From Geodermatophilus poikilotrophus (lineage in GTDB: Bacteria; Actinomycetota; Actinomycetes; Mycobacteriales; Geodermatophilaceae), in contig NZ_FOIE01000001.1 of the NCBI RefSeq assembly GCF_900111455.1, positions 570,376 to 634,375 of the forward strand: DNA of 64,000 nt, read 5' to 3'. Shown in pieces: positions 49,367-59,558 of this stretch. Each line of letters opens with the position of its first letter. Position 1 is the first letter of the stretch. Below the pieces are notes generated by a model. The model saw nothing but the letters and a program-made list of their open reading frames with translations. It was not told the origin of the DNA and did no database searches. Both the position numbers and the translations under genes were made by a program.

Positions 49367-50832
49367 GCCTGACGGCCGGACGACCAGTCCCGCCCGCGCT
49401 GCTCGCCGACCCCCCAGAGGCTCCTCCCCCACGTCGACGCGGGGCCCGGCACCCCTCGCTGCGCGGCCGGGCCACGCTGGCGCTGACCGCGGTCGCCGTC
49501 GTGCTGACCACTGCCCTCGCCGTCGGCGTGTGGGTGTTCGCGACCCGGTACCTCCTCTACCAGCGGGAGAACGTCACGCTCGGGCAGGCGGTCGCCAACG
49601 CCTCGGTCGTCTCGCGCGGCCTGCCGGCCGAGGGCCTGTCGCGGGAACAGCTGCTCTCCCAGCTGCCGCGGGAGACCGGGTCGGTGTCCCTACTCGTCGA
49701 CGGCGGCTTGTGGAGCACCACCTCGCTGCGGATCGGCCAGGAGGAGCTGCCCGAGGCGCTGCGCACCGCCGTCGGCGCGGGCACCCCGTCACGGCAGCGG
49801 ATCGCCGTCGACGGGGAGCCCTACCTGGCCGTGGGGGTACCGCTGGCCGGGCTGGACGACGCCTACTTCGAGGTCTTCCCGCTGCGCGAACTGGACAGCA
49901 CCTTCCGGGTGCTCGGGGTGGTGCTGACGCTGTCGGTGCTGGCCGTCGCACCAGTATCGGCGGCGGTCGGCTGGTGGGTGACGCGCTCGGCGCTGCGGCC
50001 GCTGGACCGCATCTCGGCAGCCGCGGCCGCCATCGCCGCCGGCGACCTCGGCGCCCGCATCGACCCGCACGACGACCCCTCGCTGGCGCCCATCGCCGGC
50101 TCGTTCAACGCCACGGCCGCTGCCCTCGAGCGGCGGGTGCGCGCCGACGCCCGCTTCGCCTCCGACGTCAGCCACGAGCTGCGCAGCCCGCTCACGACCA
50201 TGCTCAACGCGGCGGCGCTGGTGGCGGCGCACGCCGACGACCTGCCGCCCGACGGCCGGGAGGCGCTGGCGCTGCTGCGGTCGGAGGTGGGCGATCTCGA
50301 GCGGCTGGTCGCCGACCTGCTGGAGATCTCCCGCGCCGACGCCGGGAACACCGACCTGGTGCTCGAGGACGTCCGGCCGGCAGATCTGGCGCGGCAGGCG
50401 CTGGCCCGCCGGGCGGCCGCGGGCGGCTCCGCCGTAGACCTGACCGTGCGCGGGGACGCCGCCGACGTCGTCGTCCGGGCGGACAAGCGCCGCCTGGAGC
50501 GGGTGCTGCGCAACCTCATCGACAACGCCGACGGCCACGGCGGCGGCCTGGCGGCGGTCACGGTGGAGTGCTCCGGTCCGTGGGTGTGCCTCGTCGTGGA
50601 CGACCACGGCCCCGGCGTCCCGGAGGCCGAGCGCGCCGTCGTGTTCGAGCGGTTCGCCCGCGGCAGCCGCAGCACCCGGGCCAGCAGCGCCGGCAGTGGT
50701 CTGGGCCTGGCGCTGGTCAGCCGGCACGTGCAGCTGATGGACGGCACGGTCGCGGTGACCGACGCACCGGGCGGCGGGGCGCGGTTCGTCGTCCGGCTGC
50801 CCGCCGCCCCCGGAACGGAGGACCTGCCGTGA
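49363..50832 (+). CDS. Sensor histidine kinase (HisKA/HATPase, CseC/MtrB-like)
   Basis: 489 residues. TM1 (ATLALTAVAVVLTTALAVGV, about 37-56), an extracytoplasmic sensor (about 60-180) and TM2 (VLGVVLTLSVLAVAPVSAAV, about 184-203) are followed by HAMP. HisKA contains FASDVSHELRSPLTTMLNAA with the phospho-His. HATPase has NLIDNADGHG (N-box), VVDDHGPGVPEAE and SGLGLALVSRH. All catalytic residues are present. GTG 49363 overlaps the regulator stop by 4 bp. Confidence 0.93.
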   Translation: MSLTAGRPVPPALLADPPEAPPPRRRGARHPSLRGRATLALTAVAVVLTTALAVGVWVFATRYLLYQRENVTLGQAVANASVVSRGLPAEGLSREQLLSQLPRETGSVSLLVDGGLWSTTSLRIGQEELPEALRTAVGAGTPSRQRIAVDGEPYLAVGVPLAGLDDAYFEVFPLRELDSTFRVLGVVLTLSVLAVAPVSAAVGWWVTRSALRPLDRISAAAAAIAAGDLGARIDPHDDPSLAPIAGSFNATAAALERRVRADARFASDVSHELRSPLTTMLNAAALVAAHADDLPPDGREALALLRSEVGDLERLVADLLEISRADAGNTDLVLEDVRPADLARQALARRAAAGGSAVDLTVRGDAADVVVRADKRRLERVLRNLIDNADGHGGGLAAVTVECSGPWVCLVVDDHGPGVPEAERAVVFERFARGSRSTRASSAGSGLGLALVSRHVQLMDGTVAVTDAPGGGARFVVRLPAAPGTEDLP

Positions 50833-51473
50833 GGCGGGCCGCCCTCGCGCTCGCCGCGGGACTGGGGTTGGCCGGGTGCGGCGTGGGCGCGCAGTCGGAG
50901 CCGGAGGAGGTCCGCATCCCGGGTCCGGCATCGCCCGAGGCCGGGGCTCCTGGAGACGCGGCCGGGACCGGGCTGCGGGTCTGGTTCGTGCGCGGCAGCC
51001 GGCTGAAGGCGGCCGAGCGTCCGGTCGACCGCCCCGGCATCGACGCCGCACTGGATGCGCTCGCCGCGGGGCCGACCCGTGGCGAGGTGGTCGACGGGCT
51101 GCGGACGGCGCTGTCCCCGCAGAGCCTGACCCCCGACCGACCGGTGTCCGCCGACGCCGTGGTGGTCGTCGGGGTGTCCCGCGAGTTCACCGAGGTCGCC
51201 GGCGGCAACCAGCTGCTCGCGACGGCCCAGGTGGTGTTCACCGTGACCGAGGTGCCCGGGGTGGAGGCGGTGCGCATCACCGCGGACGGCTCACCGGTCG
51301 AGGTGCCCACCGACGACGGGCTGACCGCGGAGCCGGTGAGCCGGGAGGACTACGCGTCGGTCGCTCCGCCGGTGGGCTCACCGCTGCCGTCCGCGCCGTC
51401 GCCGTCCCCCGGGGACCCGGCCACCGCACCACCGGCCGCCCCGTCCACCCCCGGGCGGCGCCGGCTGCGCTGA
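50829..51473 (+). CDS. GerMN-domain lipoprotein
   Basis: 214 residues. The short signal peptide ends in a lipobox (LGLAGCGVG, Cys near 17). A GerMN-like domain follows (about 48-165: LRVWFVRGSRLKAAERPV, IDAALDALAAGPTRGEV, VFTVTEVPGVEAVRIT). The tail is Pro/Ser/Ala-rich. GerMN proteins act at the envelope; LpqB in actinobacteria modulates the MtrAB kinase. GTG 50829 overlaps the kinase stop, so it may similarly modulate the sensor at 49363. Confidence 0.82.
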   Translation: MRRAALALAAGLGLAGCGVGAQSEPEEVRIPGPASPEAGAPGDAAGTGLRVWFVRGSRLKAAERPVDRPGIDAALDALAAGPTRGEVVDGLRTALSPQSLTPDRPVSADAVVVVGVSREFTEVAGGNQLLATAQVVFTVTEVPGVEAVRITADGSPVEVPTDDGLTAEPVSREDYASVAPPVGSPLPSAPSPSPGDPATAPPAAPSTPGRRRLR

Positions 51474-51598
51474 GCCCGGCGCGGACATGACGGTTCGGTG
51501 ACACAACGAGCCGGACGTGAGGTCCACGCGGGTGCGCCGGGCAGGAGACGACGGGGAGCGGGCCGCCCCGGACCCGCCGGTCGAGAGGAGACGTCGTC

Positions 51599-51724
51599 GT
51601 GCGCGCGCCGCGAGTTCCCGCCGCCACCGGGTCCGACGACTCCTCCGAGACCGGGGTGGTGACCGAGGTGTACGAGCCGCTCCCCGACACCCGATCCGCT
51701 GCACCCACGGAGGCCGACCCATGA
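51599..51724 (+). CDS. 41-codon ORF coupled to the following lipoprotein gene
   Basis: The GTG at 51599 has AGGAG 8 nt upstream. The stop overlaps the ATG at 51721 as ATGA. The product begins VRAPRVPAATGSDDSSETG and is acidic and probably disordered. It may serve as a leader that brings ribosomes to the lipoprotein start, or be a real small protein. Confidence 0.4.
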   Translation: MRAPRVPAATGSDDSSETGVVTEVYEPLPDTRSAAPTEADP

Positions 51725-52344
51725 CCGCCCGCTCGCCCCTGCTGCCCGCCGCCCGTACCTGCCTGGCTGCAGCCCTCGCCGGGGGCGTCCTGCTCCTGGC
51801 CGGCTGCAGCGCCGACCGGCTGGAGGAGGACGCGCCCGCGGAGGACCCCGGCGTCGAGGTCGACGGCGGCGCGATCGGCCCGGACGTGCGGGTCAACGAC
51901 GACGTCGGCCTGCAGCAGGTGCAGCTCGAGTACCCGCTGGACGGTGTCTACGCGGTGGGCGAGGACGCGCGGCTGTTCATGGCGGTCACGAACACCGGTG
52001 GGGAGCCGGTGACGCTGACCGACATCAGCGGGCCCGACTTCAGCGGGGTGCGCGTCGAGACGGCCGAGGGGCAGGGGCTGCCGCTCACCGTCGACGCGGA
52101 CGACAACCTGTACGTGGGGGCCGAGGACCCGCCGAACGTCACCCTGCTGGACCTGGGCCGGGAGCTGCGCTCCTCGCAGTCCGTCCCCGTCACCTTCACG
52201 TTCGCCGAGGCCGGTGAGGTGACGATCGACGTGCCGGTGTCCGCGGAGAGGCAGGACCCGACGCCGCCGTTCGACTTCCCGGACGACGACCCGGACCAGG
52301 ACCCGACCGGCGACGACGCCGCCATCCCGTCGCCGGCCGGGTGA
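51721..52344 (+). CDS. Lipoprotein, LpqE/PCuAC-like
   Basis: 207 residues. Signal peptide with lipobox ([13 protein letters not shown], Cys near 29). The mature domain ([60 protein letters not shown]) has the beta-sandwich pattern of PCu(A)C/LpqE-type proteins. The Met/His copper ligands of PCuAC are not evident, so copper binding is doubtful. The tail is Asp/Pro-rich. ATG 51721 overlaps the 41-codon ORF. Confidence 0.72.
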   Translation: MTARSPLLPAARTCLAAALAGGVLLLAGCSADRLEEDAPAEDPGVEVDGGAIGPDVRVNDDVGLQQVQLEYPLDGVYAVGEDARLFMAVTNTGGEPVTLTDISGPDFSGVRVETAEGQGLPLTVDADDNLYVGAEDPPNVTLLDLGRELRSSQSVPVTFTFAEAGEVTIDVPVSAERQDPTPPFDFPDDDPDQDPTGDDAAIPSPAG

Positions 52345-52598
52345 CCTCCGGCGCCGGCCACGATCCCTCGCGGGGGGAGGGCCCGGTCGAGCACACCCGG
52401 GCTCGGCCGGGCCGTCGGCTCCGCCGTGGGGGTGGCCTGCCACCGGCCCCGACGGCGGGCGCCCGGGCGGCGGCAGCGGGGAACCGGCAGCAGCGGTCGC
52501 GGGCGCGGGCGTGGCAGTGCACAGCCGCACCGGCACGAGACGAAAGCGCTGGCCGGCCACTCGCCACCGTCCCCACGGGGCGACGGGCCCCGGGTCGC
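52345..52598. other. Gene-free stretch upstream of dhaK
   Basis: The 332-bp gap between the lipoprotein gene and dhaK holds no ORF I support. Apart from the promoter at 52599-52627 I see no riboswitch, operator or strong hairpin. Confidence 0.5.
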
Positions 52599-52627
52599 TT
52601 GTGCCGGTCGGTGCACCCTCCTAGCCT
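52599..52627 (+). promoter_or_regulatory. Promoter of the dhaKLM operon
   Basis: TTGTGC, 17-nt spacer, TAGCCT. The predicted start near 52634 gives a leader of about 43 nt before ATG 52677, with AGGAGG inside it. Confidence 0.6.
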
Positions 52628-52676
52628 CCTGCCCCGGAACCCCCGTCACCGGGTACGCCGAGGCCAGGAGGCTGTG

Positions 52677-53674
<998 letters not shown>

Positions 53675-53678
<4 letters not shown>

Positions 53679-54307
53679 CCGTGGTCGACGCCGCCGCGCT
53701 CACCGCGTGGGTCCGGGAGTTCGCCCGGCTGGTCCACGAGCAGCGGGACACGCTCACCCAGCTCGACTCCGCCATCGGGGACGCCGACCACGGCGCCAAC
53801 CTCGACCGCGGGATGACCGCCGCGGTCGCCGCCCTCGAGACCACCCCCTCGGACGACCCCGCCGCCGTCCTCAAGACGGTGGCCACCACGCTGATCAAGA
53901 CGGTCGGCGGCGCCAGCGGCCCGCTCTACGGCACCTTCTTCCTGCGCGCATCCGGCACCCTGGACGGCGGGGACGGCGCCGCCCTCGCGGCCGCGCTGCG
54001 CGCCGGGTACGACGGCGTCGTCGCACGCGGCAAGGCCGAACGCGGGGACAAGACGATGCTCGACGCGCTCGGCCCGGCGTGCGACGCGCTCGACGAGGCG
54101 CTGGCCGCCGGGAAGGCGCTGGACGAGGCCCTGGGCGCCGCCGCCGAGGCGGCCGCGCAGGGGCGGGACGCGACCGAGCCGCTGGTCGCCCGCAAGGGGC
54201 GCGCGAGCTACCTCGGCGAGCGCAGCGCCGGCCACGTCGACCCGGGCGCGGCCTCGGCGACCCTGCTGGTCGAGGCCGCCGCGACCGCGCTCGCCGGCCG
54301 GGGCTGA
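53675..54307 (+). CDS. dhaL: Dihydroxyacetone kinase ADP-binding subunit DhaL
   Basis: 210 residues. [18 protein letters not shown] holds the Asp cluster that binds Mg-[18 protein letters not shown] and the C-terminal [20 protein letters not shown] are DhaL hallmarks. It carries ADP as a cofactor that is rephosphorylated by DhaM in PTS-linked systems. GTG 53675 overlaps the dhaK stop. Confidence 0.97.
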
Positions 54308-54310
54308 CCG

Positions 54311-54736
54311 GTGCCGGTCGGACTGGTGGTCGTGTCGCACAGCCGCGCCCTCGCCGATGCCGCGGTCGAGCTGACCCGCGGCATGCTGCCCGGCCGGGAG
54401 CTCGCGGTCGGGGTGGCGGCCGGGGACGTCGACGGCGGCCTCGGCACCGATGCGACGGCGATCGCCGACGCCATCGCCGCGGTCGACAGCGGGGACGGCG
54501 TCGTCGTCCTCATGGACCTGGGCAGCGCCGTGCTCTCCGCCGAGACCGCCCTGGAGCTGGTGGACGACGACGTCCGCGAGCGGGTGGTCCTCTCCCCCGC
54601 GCCCCTGGTCGAGGGCCTCGTCGGCGCGGCGGTCACCGCGGCCGCGGGGGCCGACCGGGACCGGGTCGCCGCCGAGGCCCTGCGCGGCCTGGCGCCGAAG
54701 CAGGCCCACCTCGGCGAGCCGGCCGGCGAGGGCTGA
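54311..54736 (+). CDS. dhaM: PTS-dependent phosphotransfer subunit DhaM (EIIA-only form)
   Basis: 141 residues, a single EIIA-mannose-type domain. The phospho-His is in GLVVVSHSRALADAAVELTR (His9). GVVVLMDLGSAVLSAETALE is the second conserved block. The HPr and EI domains of longer DhaM proteins are absent, so phosphate must come from separate PTS proteins. GTG 54311 is 3 bp after dhaL. Confidence 0.93.
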   Translation: MPVGLVVVSHSRALADAAVELTRGMLPGRELAVGVAAGDVDGGLGTDATAIADAIAAVDSGDGVVVLMDLGSAVLSAETALELVDDDVRERVVLSPAPLVEGLVGAAVTAAAGADRDRVAAEALRGLAPKQAHLGEPAGEG

Positions 54737-54773
54737 CCCCCGCCGGCCGGGACCCCGGCGCCGGCCGACCCGC

Positions 54774-55820
54774 CTACGGGCGGATCTCGTAGACCAGGTT
54801 GAACGGGGTCTGCGCCGCCCGCCGGAACCGGGTGAAGCCCGCCTCGGCCGCGACCTGGCGGATCGCCGCCTCACCGGCCTGGGCACCGAGTGCGCGGCCG
54901 CCCGGCTGGGAGAGCGCGTTGGGGACGCACAGGAACGTCGAGCCGTTGTAGTACAGCCGTCCCACCGGGTTGAGGGTGTCCTCCACCGTGTCGCCGGCGA
55001 ACGGTTCGACGAGCAGCCACGTGCCGTCGGGCGCCAGCGCGTCGCGCACCCGGCGGGCGGCACCCACGGGGTCCCCCATGTCGTGCAGGCAGTCGAACAT
55101 CGTCACGAGGTCGTGGTCGCTGCCGGAGAAGGTCTGCGCGGAGGCCACCTCGAAGACGACCCGGTCGCCGACCCCGGCCTCGGCGGCCTTCTTGCGCGCC
55201 AGGTCGATCGACTCGGCGTGCGAGTCCGAGCCGACGACGGTCGTGCTCGGGTAGGCCTGGGCGAGCAGCACCGAGGTCGAGCCCAGACCGCACCCGACGT
55301 CGGCGACCCGCGCCCCGGCGGCCAGCTTCTCCTCGACCCCCTCGAGCGCGGGGATCCAGTCCGGCACCAGCTGGGCCACGTAGCCGGGCCGGTAGAAGGC
55401 GTCGCACCCCACGAAGACGTCCTCGTGGTGCTCGCTCCAGGCGACGCCGGCACCGGTGCGGAAGGCCTCCGTGATCCTCGGTTCCGCCCGCAGGTAGCCG
55501 AGGACGACGAGGGACGCCGCGGCCAGGTTGGGCCCGTTCGGGTCGGCCAGGCAGAACGCCTGCTCCTCGGTGAGCGAGAACCCGCCGGTCGCCGCGTCGT
55601 AGCTCACCCACCCGCCGGCGGCCTGGCCGCGCAGCCACTCGGTGAGGTACCTCGGGTGGCACCCGCTGCGCTCGGCGAGCTGCTCGGGCGTCGCCGGGCC
55701 CTGCGCCAGGGCGCGGTAGAGCCCCAGCCGGTGGCCGATCGCCACTGCGCCGACGGATCCGCCCGCACCCAGGTCCGTGACGAAGCGCTCGAGGAACGCC
55801 GTCACCCTGCTCTGGTCCAT
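54774..55820 (-). CDS. SAM-dependent methyltransferase with winged-helix N-domain (Rv2258c-like)
   Basis: 348 residues. A winged-helix dimerisation domain (about 20-95: AIGHRLGLYRALAQGPATPE, LAERSGCHPRYLTEWLRGQA) precedes the Rossmann methyltransferase (motif I VADVGCGLGSTSVLLAQA; VTMFDCLHDMGDPVGAARRV). The layout matches Rv2258c-type enzymes. ATG 55820 has GGAGG 5 nt upstream. It is divergent from the AfsR-type regulator, with SARP-like direct repeats between them, so that regulator probably controls it. Substrate unknown. Confidence 0.88.
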   Translation of the reverse strand: MDQSRVTAFLERFVTDLGAGGSVGAVAIGHRLGLYRALAQGPATPEQLAERSGCHPRYLTEWLRGQAAGGWVSYDAATGGFSLTEEQAFCLADPNGPNLAAASLVVLGYLRAEPRITEAFRTGAGVAWSEHHEDVFVGCDAFYRPGYVAQLVPDWIPALEGVEEKLAAGARVADVGCGLGSTSVLLAQAYPSTTVVGSDSHAESIDLARKKAAEAGVGDRVVFEVASAQTFSGSDHDLVTMFDCLHDMGDPVGAARRVRDALAPDGTWLLVEPFAGDTVEDTLNPVGRLYYNGSTFLCVPNALSQPGGRALGAQAGEAAIRQVAAEAGFTRFRRAAQTPFNLVYEIRP

Positions 55821-55869
55821 CTCGTCCTCCTCTGTCCTTGCCGGTCGCCACAGACGGTGGGCGCGGGCC

Positions 55870-55907
55870 CTGTCACGGCTCTGGCACGCACTGGCAGCCC
55901 GCTGACA
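55870..55907. promoter_or_regulatory. SARP-type direct repeats (4 x CTGNCA)
   Basis: CTGTCA, CTGGCA, CTGGCA and CTGACA start at 55870, 55881, 55891 and 55902, a spacing of 11, 10 and 11 bp. Direct repeats about one helical turn apart are typical for SARP binding. GCCCTGTCA and TGACAGGGC are also perfect inverted ends. It lies in the 149-bp gap between the methyltransferase and the AfsR-type gene. Confidence 0.65.
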
Positions 55908-55969
55908 GGGCGGCCCTGGCCCTCCCGCCCGGACGCCGGGGCGGGCACGCTGCACCCCGGAGGTGCGCG

Positions 55970-58801
55970 ATGTCGGACGGCCAGGCGGCGGCGCGGGTCC
56001 GGGTGGAGGTGCTCGGTCCGCTGCGGCTGGTCGTCGACGGCGCAGTGGTCGACGTCCGCGGCCCCAAGCGACGCGCGGTGCTCGCCCTGCTCGCGCTCGC
56101 CGAGGGCCGGACCGTGCCGGTGGACTCCCTGGTGGACGCGCTGTGGCCGTCGGAGGTGCCGGAGTCGGGCCGCCAGGCCCTGCACAGCCACGTGTCCCGG
56201 CTGCGCGGGCACCTCGGCTCCGCGGCGGCCCGGCTGGAGACCCAGCCGGACGGCTACCGGCTCGTGCTCGAGGACGACGCCCTCGACGTGGCGCGGGCGC
56301 GGGCGCTGCTCGCGGCGGCGCGCTCGCGCGGACGGCAGGACCCGGCCGGTGCGCTCGCCGTGTTGCGGGAGGCACGGGCCCTCTGGCGGGGACCGCTCCT
56401 GTCCGACCTGACCGACGTCCTGCCGATCGCCACCGCGGTCGAGGAGTGCACGCGGCTCCGGCGCGAGGTGACCGACGCGCTGATAGGCAGTGCGATCGCC
56501 GCCGGAGAGGCCGAGGAGGTGCTGGGCCTGGCGGCTGCGTCGGTGACCGAGGACCCGCTGCGCGAACCCGCGGTGCTGCTGCTGGTCCGGGCACTGGCGG
56601 CGACCGGGCGGGCGTCCGAGGCGCTGCAGACCGGGCGCGAGTACCGGCAGCGGCTGGCCGAGGAGACCGGCCTGGACCCCTCAGCGGAGCTGGACCGACT
56701 GGAACGGGAGGTCGCCGGAGGAGCTGCCGGCCCGGTGCCCCGACCCCGGGTGGCCGTCCGGCCCACGACCCGGCTCATCGGCCGGGACGCGGAGGTCGCT
56801 GCGCTGCACCGGCGGCTGGAGAGGGAGCGGCTGGTCACGCTCGTCGGGCCGGGCGGTGTCGGGAAGACCCGCGTCGCCGTCGAGGTCGCACGACGGAGCG
56901 AGGTGACCGCGGCGCTGCTGCTCGCACCGGTCACCGATCCGGCCGCCGTCCCGCACGCGCTGGCGGCGGCCGTGGGCCTGGAGGTCGTGCGGGGGGACGT
57001 CCTCGCGGCCTGCCTCGCCGTCCTGGGCGACCGCCCCGGCCTGCTGGTGGTCGACAACTGCGAGCACCTGCTCGACGCGGTGCGCGACACGGTCGATGCC
57101 GTCCTGGCCGCCTGCCCGCGGATCGCCGTGCTGGCCACCAGCCGGGAACCGCTCGGCCTCGCGGCCGAGTGCGTCGTCCGGCTGGCCCCGCTCCCGCTCC
57201 CGGACGGCGATCGGGACCTTCCCCTGGTCCCCTCCGTGGCGGTCTTCCTGGACCGGGCCGGGCGGGTGCGTCCCGGCCCCCCGCCGACACCCGACGAGCT
57301 GCGCACGGTCGCGGACATCGTCCGCCGGCTCGACGGCATGCCGCTGGCCATCGAACTCGCTGCCGGCCGGCTGTCGACCTTCTCCCTGACCGACCTGCGC
57401 AGCCGGCTGACCCGCTCGCTGGACCTGCTGGGCGGGGGGCGACCCAGTGGCGACGCCCGGCACCGGACGCTGCGCGCGACCGTCGAGTGGTCCTACCAGC
57501 TCCTCTCCGAGGACGAGCGGCGGCTGTTCCGGCACCTGTCGGTGTTCGTCGACGGGGTCGACCTGGCGACCGCCGAACGGGTCGCCGCCGACCTGCGCCT
57601 GGGCAGCGACCCCGGGAGCGTCCTGGCCCGCCTGGTGGACGCCTCGGTGATCGAGGCCGACATCGGGGAGGCGGGCACCCGCTACCGCATGCTCGACACG
57701 CTGCGGGCGTTCGGCCTGGACCGGCTGACGACGGCCGGCGAGGAGGAGGCCGCGACCGACCGCGTGCAGCGCTGGGCGGTCGAGCTGACCGCCTGGTTCG
57801 CCGCCGCCAGCCTCACCGACCGTGAGCCCGAGGCCGACGCCGTCCTGCGCAGGGAGGTGGCCAACCTGCGGGCCGCGTGGCGGTCGACCCGGAGCCGGGG
57901 CGCCCTCGACGACGCGGTAGCGATGGTCCTGGGACTGTACGACGCCGTCACGTACCGCGATCTCGTCGAGATCCGCAGCTGGGCCGAGGAGCTGGCCGCC
58001 GACCCGGCGCTCGCCGGCCACCCGCAGGAGGCCGCGGTGCTGGGCACCGCCGGTGAGGCCGCCTACCACCGCGGCGACCTCACCACGGCGGTCCGGCTCG
58101 CCCGCGCCGGGTTGGAGTGCGCGACCGACGTGACCGGGACGGGGTGCTGCCTGCTGCCGCTGTCGGTGGTCGCCCTGGCCCGCGGGGCGTACACCGAGGC
58201 CGCCGAGCACGCCCTCGCCGCGGCCGCGCTCCGGATCCGGCCCGCCGAGTTGCCCGGGATCGCCGCCCTCGCGCTGGCCTACTCGGGAGACGCCGACCGG
58301 GCACGGACCCTCAACGAGCGCGGGCTCGCCGAGGCGGTCTCGCCCTCGATGCGCGCCTGGGGTGCCTACGTCGCCGGGGAGATCGAGACCGCCGTCGGCC
58401 GCCGGGACCGCGCCGAGCCCCACTACGTCCGGGCCATCGACCTCGCCCGGACGTCGGGGGCCACCTTCGTCGTCGGCATCGCCTCCGTGGGGCTCCTCCC
58501 CGCGCGCGCCGACGCCGGCCGGGTCCGTGAGGCGCTGGTCGGGTACCGGGAGGTGGTCGACTACTTCGCCCGCACCGGCAACTGGACCCACCAGTGGACG
58601 ACGCTGCGCAACCTCGCCGACCTGCTCCGCCGGCTCGGGGACGACCAGCCGGCCGACGTGCTCGACGCGGCCTCCGACCGGGCTCCCGACGCCGCCGCCC
58701 GCAGCGCCCCACCGCAGCCGGCCACCGTCGAGGTCCCCGGCCGGGCTGCGGTCCTCGAGGTGGCCCGGCTGGCCATCGAGCGCAACCTCACCCGCGTGTG
58801 A
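55970..58801 (+). CDS. AfsR-type SARP transcriptional regulator with NB-ARC and C-terminal repeats
   Basis: 943 residues. OmpR-like winged helix (VEVLGPLRLVVDGAVVDVRG, about 12-90) and bacterial transcriptional-activator domain (about 95-245) form the SARP half. The NB-ARC ATPase has the P-loop LVTLVGPGGVGKTRVAVEVA and the Walker B region GLLVVDNCEHLLDAV, then LATSREPLG and GMPLAIELAAGRL. The C-terminal part (about 620-920) is helical, TPR-like. ATG 55970 has GGAGG upstream. Four CTGNCA repeats lie 60-100 bp upstream, suggesting autoregulation. The 3' end overlaps the convergent PIG-L gene by 14 bp. Confidence 0.92.
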   Translation: MSDGQAAARVRVEVLGPLRLVVDGAVVDVRGPKRRAVLALLALAEGRTVPVDSLVDALWPSEVPESGRQALHSHVSRLRGHLGSAAARLETQPDGYRLVLEDDALDVARARALLAAARSRGRQDPAGALAVLREARALWRGPLLSDLTDVLPIATAVEECTRLRREVTDALIGSAIAAGEAEEVLGLAAASVTEDPLREPAVLLLVRALAATGRASEALQTGREYRQRLAEETGLDPSAELDRLEREVAGGAAGPVPRPRVAVRPTTRLIGRDAEVAALHRRLERERLVTLVGPGGVGKTRVAVEVARRSEVTAALLLAPVTDPAAVPHALAAAVGLEVVRGDVLAACLAVLGDRPGLLVVDNCEHLLDAVRDTVDAVLAACPRIAVLATSREPLGLAAECVVRLAPLPLPDGDRDLPLVPSVAVFLDRAGRVRPGPPPTPDELRTVADIVRRLDGMPLAIELAAGRLSTFSLTDLRSRLTRSLDLLGGGRPSGDARHRTLRATVEWSYQLLSEDERRLFRHLSVFVDGVDLATAERVAADLRLGSDPGSVLARLVDASVIEADIGEAGTRYRMLDTLRAFGLDRLTTAGEEEAATDRVQRWAVELTAWFAAASLTDREPEADAVLRREVANLRAAWRSTRSRGALDDAVAMVLGLYDAVTYRDLVEIRSWAEELAADPALAGHPQEAAVLGTAGEAAYHRGDLTTAVRLARAGLECATDVTGTGCCLLPLSVVALARGAYTEAAEHALAAAALRIRPAELPGIAALALAYSGDADRARTLNERGLAEAVSPSMRAWGAYVAGEIETAVGRRDRAEPHYVRAIDLARTSGATFVVGIASVGLLPARADAGRVREALVGYREVVDYFARTGNWTHQWTTLRNLADLLRRLGDDQPADVLDAASDRAPDAAARSAPPQPATVEVPGRAAVLEVARLAIERNLTRV

Positions 58802-59558
58802 CCGCCGCGACCGGCCGCCGGGCGACCGGCGCCTGGCGCCGGTGCTCGACGAACGACTCCTCACCGACCCAGGCGGTGTAGCAGTCGATCCCCATCGTGG
58901 CGATGAGGCCGGCCGTCTGGGTCGTCTGGGCCGCCAGCGCCCGGACCTTGCGGGCTGCCGTGTCCGGGTCCAGCACCAGGTCGACCGCCAGCTGCTCGTC
59001 GGGCACCGCGACGGGGTAGCCCGGCAGGTAGACGCCCAGGCGCTCGTCCAGGTCCCGCCACCGGGGCACCCGCCGCTCGGCGGCCGCCGCGTACAGCAGC
59101 CGGGCCCCCGGCGCGGCCGCCCGCTCGAACGCCGCGGTCGCCCAGGCCGACACCGCCTGGTGGTCCGGGTGACCGGTGATGCCGTCCGGGCCGAACGTCA
59201 CCACGGTGTCCGGTGCGACCTCGTCGATCACCTCGCAGAGCTCCCCGACCGCCTCGGACGCGGGGGCCGCCGGACACTCGCCGTCCCGGTACCCGAGCCA
59301 GCGGTGCTCGGAGACGCCGAGGACCGCCAGGCAGCGCGCCAGCTCGCGGGTGCGCTCCGCGGCCAGCCGCCGGGGCGGCCACGCCTCCGGGTCGGGGGTG
59401 CCCTGCTCGCCGCGCGTCGCGGTCACGCACACCACGCGCGAGCCGCCGTCGCGGGCCAGCGCCATCAGCCCGCCGGACAGGTAGGCCTCGTCGTCGGGGT
59501 GCGCCCAGATGCCGAGGACGGTGCCCAGCTCGGCGACGACGGTCACGGACTCGTTCAT
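58788..59558 (-). CDS. PIG-L/LmbE-family deacetylase
   Basis: 256 residues. The zinc motif is WAHPDDEAYLSGG (AHPDD) and the third ligand motif is GITGHPDHQAVSAW. TRGEQGTPDPEAWPPRRLAA matches the family. Members remove N-acetyl groups from glucosaminyl or similar substrates (MshB-like). ATG 59558 overlaps the stop of the MFS gene by 4 bp (ATGA), which sets the start. The exact substrate is unknown, and no mycothiol gene is adjacent. Confidence 0.92.
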   Translation of the reverse strand: MNESVTVVAELGTVLGIWAHPDDEAYLSGGLMALARDGGSRVVCVTATRGEQGTPDPEAWPPRRLAAERTRELARCLAVLGVSEHRWLGYRDGECPAAPASEAVGELCEVIDEVAPDTVVTFGPDGITGHPDHQAVSAWATAAFERAAAPGARLLYAAAAERRVPRWRDLDERLGVYLPGYPVAVPDEQLAVDLVLDPDTAARKVRALAAQTTQTAGLIATMGIDCYTAWVGEESFVEHRRQAPVARRPVAAVTRG

